Positions 49,327 to 61,223 of a stretch of 64,000 bases of DNA are shown here, piece by piece. Under the pieces are notes generated by a model. It did not search any database. It saw nothing but the letters and a program-made list of their open reading frames with translations, and was not told where the DNA came from. The first letter of the stretch is position 1. The number at the start of each line of letters is the position of its first letter. Position numbers and translations under genes: made by a program. Source of the stretch: Marsupella aquatica (lineage: Eukaryota; Marchantiophyta). The stretch is taken from the NCBI GenBank assembly GCA_973895155.1, contig OZ316895.1, forward strand, positions 2,418,001-2,482,000, written 5' to 3'.

Positions 49327-52300
49327 CAGGCCACTTTGCTAGATTCCTTCTTTGATTTGCCTTCCTTGCCCTCACAAAATTCGGCCGAGAATACTTCTCA
49401 CAAGCACCAAGCCGATTGGATTTCGTAATTGACTCCACCAACTGAGCAATCAACAAGAAGAAAAAGAAGCATTCTCAGAGCCCGCCACAGATCCTCGCTC
49501 CTTTCTCTTCTCTCCACATCTTGCCGCTGTGAGCATTCGCCTCCCTATTGCGCTCTCTGTCCGTCCACAAACGTAACTGTAAGCTCATGAGCTCCCCCAG
49601 GCAATCAGCCGAACAACGACTAAAATCATCCAAATCACTCCATCGCCACGACAGCGTCCTCCAATTCGAGCGGGTCCCCCGAGCACATTGCCACTTCAGC
49701 ACTGGCAAGCAACCCCCTCGACCGATCCTCGACCAGAAAACCAGAACAGCCAACACCAGCCCTAGACTGGTTGGTACCCTCACTTCCTTTTACACTACCT
49801 CATTCTTCACTCACTGCGAACTGTGTCCCTCAGATCTGCGATTTTGCACCCAAACGTACGTAAACGGCGGGAAGCCGCGCTCTCTCTATCTACGCTTCTT
49901 CAGTCTCAAAGAGCTACAGTACTACTCCTCATCCAAATACGGTACCACACTACCACGCCTCAAATCAATCAAATCAAAAGGATCATAAAAGGAAGAGAGT
50001 TCATCTTATTACTGTACAGCACCGAGTACTCTGCTTACTCCTTGCCGAACCTGTTACTCGGTTAGTCTACAGCTTATCACAGTGCTCCGTAAGCAGATTT
50101 GAATTCACAGAGGAATAGATTCGTAAACTCTCTAAACTCCAACCGTAGATCCCTAGATGGAAGGCCCACAGTTATTCCATCGAATCCGCACTGCTGTTTT
50201 ATTTATTTTATTTTTTCGAAAAGAGGTGTTTAAATCGGCACGTTTACACCAATGAGTGGAGCCGAGGACTGTATCGTGCCTAGTAAAAAGCAGACGAGGG
50301 CGACCGGTTTCAGGTTCGGGTGCGCTGCGTTTATGGCAATCTGACGTTCGGGTACGAAGCTGTGGGGCGTAGGGTCATAAGGGTCACGGCTGTGTGGGAC
50401 GAGCTGTGTGTTTTTGGGCCAAGGACGAGGAGGACGTCTTCCGGGGGACGTCCCTTCCGAACGATGCGCGTCGTGGTGAACGCAAGGTCTGTTTGTTGGT
50501 TCGTCTGCGGCCTTCAGCCCATTTGCAACGGGAATATTTGCCCACCACGAATTTGAACTCGTCACCGCTCATTCGGATTCTTCAACGTTCGATAGGCCTG
50601 TACTGCGTACAGCAACCACGTACAGCACTATACTCTACTGTGTACGCTTTGACATACCACACAAATACCTCAGTTCATTTTGAATGAATTCAAAGCTAGG
50701 GCAAGGTTTCCTGGCATACACTTGGATGTGGTCTCCATTAAAACCTTAGCACTTGAATAGATACTCAAAATGTTTGTGCATTCGAATGGGTCTGGACTGC
50801 ATCCTAATCTCTCTGAGTCTTGTGACCTCAACCATCAATGCAAATGGAGGTCTGAAGAGCCGGTTGGTTTTGCCATTGCATTTCTTGGTAAAAAAAGTGG
50901 TGGTCTGCAGCTCGGATTTGGCTAGTAGAGCACTCAAAGCAGGGTTGTAAGTGAGTTGCCGCCAAGCACATAAAGAGGTTTCAAGGCTAGGATGTAACTC
51001 TTTATAGGGTACAAAATGTACCTAACAAGGCTCATAGATCTATCCAATTAGTTTGTGTACCCCTTGTGTTATGCTCGCGAGTAAACTAATGTATGCTCTC
51101 TCACAAAGGTTGTTAGAGCTCAATCTTCATGCACCACCCTTTGCATCTTGTAAGCAGGCATCAATGTCATCTGGTAGCACTTCAAGCCAAACAATTCCAA
51201 CAATAATTGTGATGAGCTCATACTCAAGCTTATAAATTAGCTTGACAGGCAAGAGACTTGGCCTATAAATAATGACATGGATCACATTTTTGGGTTTTGG
51301 CATTACTAGTGGTTGCATGAGAGAAATATATACATAATAATCCTTATTAAACTCAAACTTCTCACCCCAAGTTCTTTCCCCTCTTGCCCACCCAACCTTC
51401 CACCTCATTTTTTCCCACAATCCTATCATTCTCACTTTTTATCTTTTTCGGTTCATTCCCTTCAATCTCTTTCATCTGATTGGTTTGATGAGGGTCATCA
51501 GAGAGTTTGGGGAATCCATTTTTTGCCAAATTTATTTCGTAAACAGGTCCCACAGCTCAGTAGTGACATAAAAACTCTCAGCCGAAACAAGCTTGAAAGA
51601 CAAAATTATGGCTAAAGAACTCTTTTGATGCATCTCAGGATGCTAACATACCCAAGTAGCACAGAAATGATATCATGAAAACCCCAAAAGATCAGCTGCC
51701 TAACTTGAAGTATCATTGGCAGGTCTGAAATGCATTAATTATCAACATTTGATCTCGTTCATTCATTTAAGACATCCCATAACATGCATATTTATGGACC
51801 CCACTAAAGGTCCCTTCCAAAATTTGAGACTCCACAGCGCACCATGTCATCATGGCACGTAGGAAGAGATCTGTTTTTGGATAAAATTAACTTTTACATT
51901 CATGTTTGTGGCAACTTTGCTATAAAAATTGGGACGCCATGCCGTAAAAAAGAATGTAAAAAATTGGCATGCAAATCAAAAGACAAAAAGATTGATGTAA
52001 AATTGCTCCAAGTAGCAGTTTTATTTACATTTTCATTTTATTCAAAACATAAAATTTTCCCAACAGTAATTTTTTATTTGATATTTTTGAGTCATATCAT
52101 AATGAAAACTCACGTATAATACGACGTTGGAAAGATCTTGAAGAGATGGTCCTGATGAGCTCAACATTGTCACCATTCGATAAGAATTGAGTAAGAAAAT
52201 AGATTTTACCCATGATTTTGTAAACTCTAACTGAATAGAAATCTTTGTTGTACATTCCCTGAAATGTTGACCCCTTCAGAATGAACCTAAAATTGACAGA

Positions 52301-53425
52301 TTTTATTGAGTACTAAGGAGATTATGATTTTTAGAATTTCTTTGAGGCTTTTTGCTGAACTTAACATTGAAAGATTTAGTTAAGTTCCGAGGAGATTATA
52401 AGTTTCCAATGTTAGAATTCTCTAGCTTTCCATTGAGTGTGACATTGGGGGATTTTATCAAGTACTAAAGTGGTCATGAGTTTCTAAATTTCTCTAACTT
52501 TCAATTGATTCCAAATTCCACAATTGGAGATTTGTTTCCATGAAATTTTTTGTTTTAAACAATTATGCAAAGTTAGTGATTTGATGACACCGATGACTTC
52601 TCTCTCTTCGTCTATCTGCGGGTAGGAATTGAAAAGTGATTACTCTCGATGCAACTTGAGTGCATAAATCCAGCATCCCTACGGTACTATGGAGGAACCG
52701 TCGAGCACCGTTTTGCTGAAGTGGGCAATTAAGCTACCCACACATTAAACAGTGGTTCACATTGCAACTAGTTTTGTGATTTATGTTAATTATGCAACCT
52801 TGGTAAGTTTGGCAACTGTTCCTAGTGTCAAACATTGACTTGTCCATTTTTGAATTTATTTTTCTTTAGATTTGGAGGTCCATCTAGGCTTCAGATAACT
52901 GCCTCTAAACTAACATGGGGGTCCACAGATTAATTTATTGTGACCGTTATGCACCGTCATCCACCATTCACTTTGTTAGCAAAAAATTGATCGTATGCAT
53001 CAACCAATCAAATTGAATGGTAGAGTTAGACGTTGTGCTCAGCCCAAACAATAAATTAATATAAAGAAATTTTTCATTACAATCCAAAAAGTAGATAAAA
53101 CAGGTACTTTTTTATTCCACTCATTATTCTTTGGCATGGTAATTTCCAATTTTCTTAACTTTTAATAGTTCCCAGGTCTACTTGTTTTGTTGGCTTTGCA
53201 ACAAACACAACCATTTGTGTTTGTTTTTCACCACAAACATCATTGTTTGCATTTAGTGAGAATGCTGACATGGCGCAACCACATGCCACAAATTACAAGA
53301 GACTCATCATGGGGATCCATAAAAGGTGCTTGTTTGGGGGTAGGCATTCATCCATCTTTTGAGATTGGCCTGAGTCATGACAGGGCCCAAGTCACATTGT
53401 CACTTTGTACCCTTTGGTCTTGTTC
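49327..53425. other. upstream of the dynamin gene; no further gene recognised
   Basis: The first several hundred bases should contain the dynamin promoter and 5' leader. A GC-richer patch at 50240-50560 is open on several frames without a motif. From 51,000 on the sequence is AT-rich with no protein-like frame above 100 codons. Confidence 0.35.
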
Positions 53426-53607
53426 ATGTAGCTTCTCTTGCGGGTTTCCAGTCACCAAAATCCCAGGTGAAATTGATTATTTTTAACAAGAAGATACGCT
53501 TGAGAATTTTTACACTTTTCATTTGCCAGTTCTTGTTGGTCCACAATAATTTCTTATTCCAATGAGTTTCTCCTTGCAATACTTTTCTTTTGGCAAAAAT
53601 ACATAAT

Positions 53608-53675
53608 TCCACTTGGTATCCAAAACAATTGCAAGAAATAACTCCATGGCATTCCACTTGGTATCCAAAACAATT
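53608..53675. repeat. short tandem duplication in the LINE remnant
   Basis: ATTCCACTTGGTATCCAAAA with CAATTG occurs twice, about 47 bp apart, inside the decayed endonuclease region. Confidence 0.7.
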
Positions 53676-53764
53676 GATATTTTTCTGAACAATATTTTTT
53701 TCGACAGGTGAACAACATGTTTCTCCAAAAGAATTCCAAAAACATGTGCCATGGTCCCCAGATT

Positions 53765-53938
53765 GAATTCACGAGTATTCTTCTAGATCTTCACTTTGTG
53801 CAGACAAATGATTGATTCCTGGTTCTTAGTCTTGTTAATCCACTTCTTAGCGAATTCAAGAGTATTCTTCTTGATCTTCACTTTGTGCAGACAAATGATT
53901 GAATCCTGGTTCTTAGTCTTGTTAATCCACTTCTTAGC
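53765..53938. repeat. 87-bp tandem duplication within LINE ORF2 start
   Basis: Copies at 53765-53851 and 53852-53938 differ at only a few bases. They duplicate the endonuclease segment that reads SIICLHKVKI on the minus strand. It arose after or during decay of the element. Confidence 0.85.
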
Positions 53939-54650
53939 CCACAGTGCACAGTTACTATCTCCCAAGCCTCCCACATTTCAGTTGCAGATGGTGAGGTTGT
54001 CAGTCATTTGGGGGTCATGAACGCAGAGTGATTGGATTCTTTTGTGGGATCTTCTCCCTAGTTGAGTCTCCTTTAGATGCAATTTGCTTGAAGTTAGTGC
54101 CCTTGGCTCTATTATTGGGGCAACAATAGTATGATCTATCTGGTTTTCCTCCAAGACCACCACTACCATCATTCTCTCGGTTGCCAAAGTTGACTCCTTG
54201 CTATTTGCTACTTCTAGTTTCTTCTACTTTTGTTGTTGCCTGTTTTGGTGTGTACTTTTAGGTGTAGTATTTGGACCCTCCGTAGTGTTTTTGGCTGGTG
54301 AGCAAGCTGCTTTCTTCATGTTCTTTTGCATCTTGATCTCCAGTAAGTCGGGCACTACTTCTCGCTGTGTGTTAGCTGATGGTGACAAACACACAAGTTG
54401 ACCATCAAATGAAATTGTTACCACCAGTAAAGGCTCCCCTTCAGTGTTCACCCTTTTGAGTCTTGTTTGCTTCTCTATTCTCAGGTAGGTCTGAATTACC
54501 TGTGCTATTGTGCCGTTGTTGAATTTCCTTTTCTTCATGGAGCCTGTTGTCAAATTCTCCCTCCTCTAGTACTTTTAACACTCCATAGGGATTGGATGAT
54601 TTGTAGTGATTGTTATCTTTTTTGTCCTGTTTGTTCCTAGTCCCTCATAG

Positions 54651-55121
54651 CTAGCCTACTGGCAGAAGCCCATTTTGAGTGGCTGGTTGTTTCTGAGTCC
54701 CTGCTTTGTTGCCATTTGTTTCCCCTGGCCCTCCCATCTCCTTTTGCTCCTTGCCTAGTTTGCTTGGGCAGTGCATGGAGATGTGTCCCCTTTGTTTACA
54801 TCCAAAGCATGCATCAGGTAGGGTGTGGTAAATCACACCAACCTTGTAATTACCCACCCTGGGATGGCAACATTGATATTCTACCAAGTCCTCAGGAAGG
54901 TTGCAGGGCACCCAGCCCCTGATGTGGGAGAATTTGTTTCTTGATTTATGAGTCTGAGCATATAAGAGTGTCCCTACCTTAGCAAGCATTTGGTTGATGT
55001 AGTACTCAAAAGAAGGATTCGACAAGGGAAGATCAATCCAAACAAGAGCTCTTGGGGACTTCATAGCTTTGGCGTCAAAATCTGGCGTCCGTGACATGGC
55101 TACCACGATTCTCTGCCCCAT
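54651..55121 (-). pseudogene. LINE ORF1 (nucleic-acid-binding, CCHC knuckle) fragment
   Basis: 156 codons with the layout of plant LINE ORF1 proteins (a DUF4283-like half followed by a CX2CX4HX4C knuckle). The N-terminal part is missing or lies in another frame upstream of 55121. It ends in a Gly/Lys/Gln-rich stretch. Related proteins coat the LINE RNA. It cannot be functional without an intact ORF2. Confidence 0.65.
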
Positions 55122-57118
55122 GTTCAGATCTGGTTCTCAATACGGTTCCATCAAGATTTTGTTCTGATCTTCAGCATTTGCAACAAAGATATGAAAAGCA
55201 TATTGGGCTAGTACCCTGACTTGGTCAATCCCAATTCCCGTCCCTGCACTGATTATGTCGTAGACCCTAGTTGGATGAAATCATTAGTGAAAGGATGATT
55301 CCATTCTACTGCAAATGAGAATTTTGCTTGCAATAACATTACGATCAACAACAATCATTTCACATCGCATTCCTTTTGAAGGTTGGTGAGGTGTTTTGGA
55401 GGAGTGTGCCAGCTGAGCTTGAAGATCTTCACTAGAGACGTGTTGTCCAGCTTCTATGTCTAAGTTTTGGTCGTAGGGATTGTTGTTCTCTTACTCTGCC
55501 TCCTCTTGTATTCCTCGTTTTCACTATCGCATTGATTGTTTTGCTCTTGATGGTCTTCTTCATCCCAGGTTCTACTCGTTGCACAAGCAACAGTGGCATA
55601 GGAAATATCCCAAGCTACAACTGATTCCCCAATATTTGACTGATTTGCATATCAGATGTGTGTCAAGACATCCACCAATGTTGTGTGTCCCTTCAATTTC
55701 TACTTTGTTGTTCAGGTCACTTCTTGCCTGAAACCCTGATATTGTAATGTCCTGTGTTTCTATCAAATCCATAGAATACTCAAAAGTAACCTAAGCTATA
55801 GCTCCCGAGCGCGATTGACTGATAAAAAATGGTATGTCCCGACATGTACAATTTGGTCTTGAAAATCTCCAGGCTCTTGTCCATCCTAAGGCATGTCCAG
55901 CTGCTTCATCGTTTGGCCCGCGGCCGAGCCCATGAGAGCCATCGCAATTGCCCTAAGGTTTCTTGGGTCAAGGCTTCAATTCCCAAATGACCAAGCCCTT
56001 CAAGATCACTCCATCATTCACTTTCCAGACTTTGCATTTCCAAAACTCAACTAGTAGTAAGCTAACTTTGACATTTGGTCCCTGTGTATCTAATGGAATT
56101 TGATTTTTGTTTGTTTCTTAAAAACTAATTGGGAAGATTGTTGCCACGAGGCTAACATCATCAAATTCCATTGAGAATTGAGAGTCTTATGAATTTCCAA
56201 TGATGACTAATAACCTGATGTAGAGCGCCCTAAGAAGACCTTAATCAAAGAAACCTTGGAAGATAACCTGAGTTGGGCAGAGAGATCAACTTAAAATCAC
56301 AAGCACCACGTGCAATCCAAAAGTTGATCTTGGATTGGATTCGTAAGTCACCCTAAAGCTAAGTCAAATAACTGACAACTCACCCACCTTCTAGTGCTTT
56401 AGAGAAAATTCTATCGTTATCAGTGTGATTCCGTCCTGGTTGGGGTAGAATCATAACGATACTTTTGAAATCCCTTAATATCAGATGCACGTGTGATTCA
56501 ATCCATCCTGGTTGTCAATGTCACACCATTCTGAGTAGTGTAGTAGTATATCGTGTTATTAGAGTATGTACGTTTGGTATGAGTGCTATTGGAGCCGATA
56601 AGGTTCTGTCAGGTTTGTGTGAGAGGGTACTTCTCACTTGTGAGGCATTGAAAGGTCATCTTTCAATGTTGAGCCTTGGAGAGAGAGGAGCTTGAGTGTG
56701 GCTATGGTGGTTGTGAGCTCCGCTTGTGTAACGTGGATTCCTTGAGTAGTGCAAGGTGCGTTGGCTTGACATACGTGTGTGATCGGATCGGTGCGGGATC
56801 GATGGGGTATTGTTGACCGAGATCGTTGTGCCGATTGTATGGAGATTACATTGAAAGATCACATTCGAAATCTGTTTTACGGACTGTGCGGACAGAAGTT
56901 CGATTGATTGAGTTGTCGACGGTTCGTGGTAGCTCGGATTGTGTGTTGTTATCGAACAGATCGTTGGTATCTTGACCTGTATCGTTGTTGTCCGATCGGC
57001 TTGCTTCTCGATCGATGTACAGATCTGTGATTGGTGACAGGTTTTGAGTTGGAGGTCGATTGATGATTCGTGGAGGAAAGCGAATGTTGAGTAGATGTTG
57101 GACAGTGGAAGTCGATCC
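55122..57118. other. no gene recognised; may include part of the 5' LTR of the Ty3 element
   Basis: Intergenic on the left. From roughly 56.2 kb the sequence could belong to the 5' LTR of the downstream Ty3-type element, but the 3' LTR lies outside the window, so the LTR cannot be delimited. No TG...CA boundary pair or target duplication can be tested here. Confidence 0.3.
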
Positions 57119-57208
57119 GTGAGGCTTCAGATCCGATTGCCGGCTACTGTGAGGCTTCAGATCTGATTGTCGGCTACTGTGGGGCTTCAGATCTGATTGC
57201 CGGCTATT
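57119..57208. repeat. three tandem 30-bp units upstream of the Ty3 gag
   Basis: Units at 57119-57148, 57149-57178 and 57179-57208 start GTGAGGCTTCAGATC and end CGGCTACT, with one to three differences. They lie in the untranslated region or LTR ahead of gag. Confidence 0.85.
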
Positions 57209-57448
57209 GTTGGACGATGTTGGCAAGGCGCAGGTGAAGCGACGGCTCTTTTCCTGAAGGAACGGAGCTGCCAATGCCCCATGCGACGATATCATCGTTT
57301 CAGTGAAAGAAACGAGGGTCAAAGGTGTTGAATCAAGCTGCTGCCAGTTCTGTGGAAGGGCTGTGTTTTTCATGAAGGAAATCGACAGTTTTCGGGAGCT
57401 TTTCGTGAAGGAAGTAGTCATTTTTGGGGTCAGGTGTGAGGCGCACGA

Positions 57449-57645
57449 GGTCACCCATCCCGAAAGTGCTCGCGTGAGGCGACGCGTGAGGTCACCCATC
57501 CCGAAAGTGCTCCCAACCGTGAGCGCGAAGTCACCCATCGCGAGCGCAGGCAGGCGCAAGGTTGAGGTCACCCATCCCGGGGCTATTCCGGGCTGTGAGC
57601 GCGAGGGGAGGCACAAGGTCGAGCGCGAGGAGGTCACCCATCCCG
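57449..57645. repeat. five spaced GTCACCCATCCC motifs upstream of the Ty3 gag
   Basis: The 12-mer GTCACCCATCCC (one copy with GCG at the end) occurs at about 57450, 57491, 57530, 57567 and 57632. Each is followed by CGAAAGTGCTC or CGGGGCTATTCC and set in a GC-rich, GAGCGCGAG-rich context. Spacing is 37-65 bp and irregular, so this is a motif cluster more than a simple tandem array. It may be part of the element's LTR or leader. Confidence 0.75.
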
Positions 57646-58202
57646 GGGCTATTCCCAGCCGCGAGCGCTTAACTGGCAAGTTCTCATCCCACCTTGTGTA
57701 CACACAAGCTTTGACAACTTGTTGTTTAGATTCAAGCGCCAGGGGGCTTTATACACTTCCCGGTTTGTTTAGAGGCCTATTCTAGGCCAAATCAGAGGCT
57801 GTTTGAGGGTTTTTGATACTTCTGAGTCCATCTAGACTCACAGATTGAACCAATTTTGCCTTGGTTCTCATCTACAACATTGGAGTGCCATTGTGAAGCC
57901 TATTATGAAGGCTCTTCCTTGAACCTTATGCACATTATCATATTGATTTGCATTTGCTTTTGTGTGGAGAGTTGAATGGTATCCATTCTTGTTTCTGGAT
58001 CCTCTTCACACATGTTTCCTGTTTATGCGCCATGTTAGTTTCGTGTGGGCGCTTGATTCCATAGGAGTGATCCGGGTTTGCAACTGGACATTCTAGTGTG
58101 CTGTGTATTTCTCTCTTGGTGATGTTGGAGTGATGCCCAACACACCATGGTGAGTGCTTGTGGTGCTGACAGGGATAGATTGCCCTTAGGGTTAGCACAT
58201 AG
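57646..58202 (+). other. leader between probable 5' LTR and gag; no primer-binding site confirmed
   Basis: A stretch around 57868-57900 (TTCTCATCTACAACATTGGA) resembles the LTR/primer-binding junction of many plant retrotransposons, where TGG pairs with a tRNA 3' end. The bases after TGG do not match the initiator tRNA-Met site that I know, so the call stays open. Confidence 0.3.
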
Positions 58203-58214
58203 ATTAGGTTAGGG

Positions 58215-61200
58215 TTGGTCACCACGGATTCTTCTGGTGCTGCTGGATTACCCGATGGACGACGGACCGGTTTCACTCGGAGTGGGGCACAGTTTCGGCC
58301 AGCGGCATTGGTAGCAGTCAGCAGTGCAGCTTCAGACAGTGATTCTGATGAGGACTCAGTGACCAGTTCTCCTCATCATCAGGTGGTTGCACCTTTGTTG
58401 TGGGATATGGACGAGATGTACGGGGCTACAAAGGGCCCACGACGATACTCTGGTGCAGTTGGCACAATTGATGTGGATGACTTCATCCAGGAGTTTGATA
58501 CGTGGTGCGATATGCAGACATTGCGTAATGTCACGTTGTTTACCCCTTTCATGGCATGGAAGGGATTATTCCAGCATTTGGAGGGGCCACCAATGGATGA
58601 CTACCATGAGTTTTGGAAGGCTCATTTGGTTGAGATTGAGGCATGGAGGCAGCATTGGTCGCCTAATTACGTGTCCATCACCTATGGCACTAGTGCGGCT
58701 GCCCAACCAATTGCCACAGCTGCTGCTTCTTCTAGCAGCACTAGCCAGAGTGGCACACCATCCACCAGCAGCACTCCAGCAGCATCCACCACTACTCCTG
58801 CCGGTGTGATTGTGACAGGAACTGGAGTTGCGCCAGCATTTAATCTTGTGGTGGAATTCTTTGAGGTACTGAAGCAGAACTATCAGGGTGTGAGAACTGA
58901 TAAGTTGAAGGGTCTTCAGGAGTTCCAACGCAAGACTGGAGAGAGCCTACGTGAGGCATACACATGTATGCGCAGATTGATCACTGTCACCAAGGGAGTG
59001 ACAGAGGCTCAGGCAGTCCAGTTTTGGTATGCAATTCTGGACAGAGAATTGCGACGCAGAGTGAGAGATGTCACTCTGCTTAGGGATGCAGATTCCACAT
59101 TAGCAGTTGTTTTCACCCTTTCTGAGCGCATTGAGCTCAACATGGTGAATGAGAAGGTGGTGACTTCCGGATTTGCCAAGGAAGCACCAAAGGCTGCATC
59201 TACATCCACACCACATCCTACTGCACGAAAGAGCCAGAGGGAGAAGCCTACTGCACGAGAGTCTACCAGCCAGAGACCTGTGCCCTCTTATGCTGGACAA
59301 CAGTCAGGATGTTGGACCTGTGGTGGGGATCATGCACAGAGATATTGTCCAGATCATAGAGGATCAGGGGGAGCATCAGCGCCTGATCAGCGACAGTGTG
59401 ATCATTGTGGAGCTCCTGGACACACCAAGGATAGGTGTTTCTCACTCCACCCTGAGTTACGGAGAGGAGGATCCCGTACACATGATCAGGGAAGAGGAGG
59501 TAGAGGTGGTGGACGTGGTCGTGGCATGCCACATGCAGGGAGACAGGGAGGTGACGCTGCCCCTGCTATAACCATAGATCCAAAGGATGCTAAGATTGCT
59601 CAATTGGAGCAACAACTAGCTGCCATGGCTAGTTCCCAGGTGAGACCTAATTCTGGTGATGGGGCATCTACATCCTATGGACCTTCCACATCCCATGGTC
59701 CTTCCACATCTTATGGAGCTGATGGAGACCTTGCCACCATGGGATTCATGTGTGGCACTGCACATATTGATGCATCAACAGCTTTGACACGTGGGGCAGC
59801 CAAAACTCTTGAGCCCCGAGGAGCAGTAGTGGAGTTAGATCCACAAAGGGGGGATGCACGTCGGCAGACAAAGCTTCCTCAGTCTTTTACATTGTCAGAG
59901 ACAATTCAGACTGCCTCTATGAACCCGGTTCGGACAAACCCTGATGTGGGTAAGTTGGCAGAATCAGGTAGTGATGCAGCAGGGATGACATGTACCTTGC
60001 TGGGGGCGGCTACTGCCATAGTACGCACCCCATTATTTTCAGCGACAGACATGCTGAACTTGGGAGTTGGTCCTGTAGAAGTGTTCAGATTGGCAGCTAC
60101 ACTCTGTGAGGACACTCCAGTGGTTGCTTCCCATGCAGAAGCAACTTGTAGTGTTGATGCAGTGAAGACCATGCCACCTACTGCTACTAGTGAGACATGG
60201 CATGCAGCAGCAGCGAGGTTGGTGGATTTACCAGCACGCCCTGCATTTGAGAGGACTAGGTTTAAACCTAGTGTTGTGTCATTGGATAATCGGAGTGGTA
60301 TCTTCCGATTAGTTGGGCCTTCTGGAGCAGTATACCAGCCAGAGAGAGTGTTACTGGATACTGGTGCTCAGCCCTTGATGTTGGGGAAGTCTGCCATACG
60401 TGGATTGGGATTGCGTCCAGAGGATTTGGAGGATTGTCCCTTTCCCATTCAGACTTCATTGGGGGGACCTACACCTACACAGCATATCACCAGGAGACCA
60501 CTTGATTTGAGGATTCAGGAAGGTCATACCACAAATAGCTCACAGATACAGGCGCGAGCTATTCTGACTAAGGCAGAGTCATATGATGTGTTGGTGGGAT
60601 GTACAGTGCTCTACCCCATGGGATTTATTCTTGATTTTTGGGAGGAATCAGTGTCATATAGACCTGATTGGCAGTCAGGAGATGCTCGATTGAGCAAATT
60701 GCCAGTGAGATTTAGTGGACCTGTGGGAGGCTCTAAATCCACACCATTGTCTTTGGCAGCATTTAGTGGTGTAATTGCTGGACCTGATGATTTGATTGAG
60801 GGTAATGCGCATGCAGCCGATGTTCCACCATTGGAGGAGTCTCATGAGGAGCACATCATGCGAGGGTTACCTGTTGGCAGTGTTGTGCCACCAGTGTGGG
60901 GCACTGCACAAGCCTTGCCACAGGCAGCAGCACGATTGGTACATGATGCATGGCGTCATGCTTTTACACCACAGTCAGGAGTAGAGCAGTCTCTTGCAGA
61001 TGGACCTGTGATTCTTTCACCATTGGATACCACTCCTATTGCTTGGCAATATCCACCGGAGGGTATTTGTTTGTTGGATCTTTTTGGTGGGATTAGCACT
61101 GGATTGGCTGTTGTTCTTCAGGCAGGAATTCCTGTGCGTCGTTATTTATATGTGGAGACAGATGAGACAGCACGGAGGGTCTCATTGCGACATGTGGCTA

Positions 61201-61223
61201 TGTTGGTGGATAGATATCCATAG
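58215..61223 (+). pseudogene. Ty3 gag, protease and first part of the methyltransferase
   Basis: 1002 codons counted from a TTG; the first ATG is at 58407, in WDMDEMYG. Gag fold: FIQEFDTWCDMQ to AVQFWYAILDRELRRRVRD, with a Ser/Thr-rich linker. Zinc knuckles at residues about 366 (CWTCGGDHAQRYC) and 395 (CDHCGAPGHTKDRC). An Arg/Gly-rich patch and a coiled stretch (IAQLEQQLAAM) follow. The retropepsin site is VLLDTGAQ (Asp 715), with SYDVLVGCTVLYPMGFILDF as the second conserved strand. At residue 950 begins the methyltransferase, ICLLDLFGGISTG, which has the S-adenosylmethionine-binding motif I. The frame meets TAG at 61221 between methyltransferase motifs I and IV. Confidence 0.88.

Larger units (their letters stand above)
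53430..55121 (-). mobile_element. broken L1-like LINE (ORF1 and start of ORF2)
   Basis: The minus strand reads in the order expected for a plant L1-type LINE. At 55121-54651 lies an ORF1 protein with ALVWIDLPLSN, the GWVPCNLPEDLVEYQCCHPR stretch and a zinc knuckle CFGCKQRGHISMHC. Next comes a Lys/Gln-rich linker in other frames. From about 53995 the start of an AP-endonuclease/RT ORF2 follows: LTICN, a TGA, then NVGGLGD and SIICLHKVKI. The TGA falls where related proteins have Trp. A further stretch to about 53500 keeps weak endonuclease-like text with broken frames. The RT itself is missing, so the copy is truncated and dead. Confidence 0.65.

Noticed and set aside
50230-50565. GC-richer patch as an organelle-derived insertion or gene
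   Set aside because: No plastid or mitochondrial gene text and no motif in any frame.
57868-57900. Primer-binding site of the Ty3 element
   Set aside because: The TGG context is suggestive, but the next bases do not match the tRNA 3' ends that I could check, and the LTR end is unknown.
58387-59571. Other long plus- and minus-strand frames overlapping gag
   Set aside because: They are shadows of the gag frame, which has the zinc knuckles and the capsid-like text.
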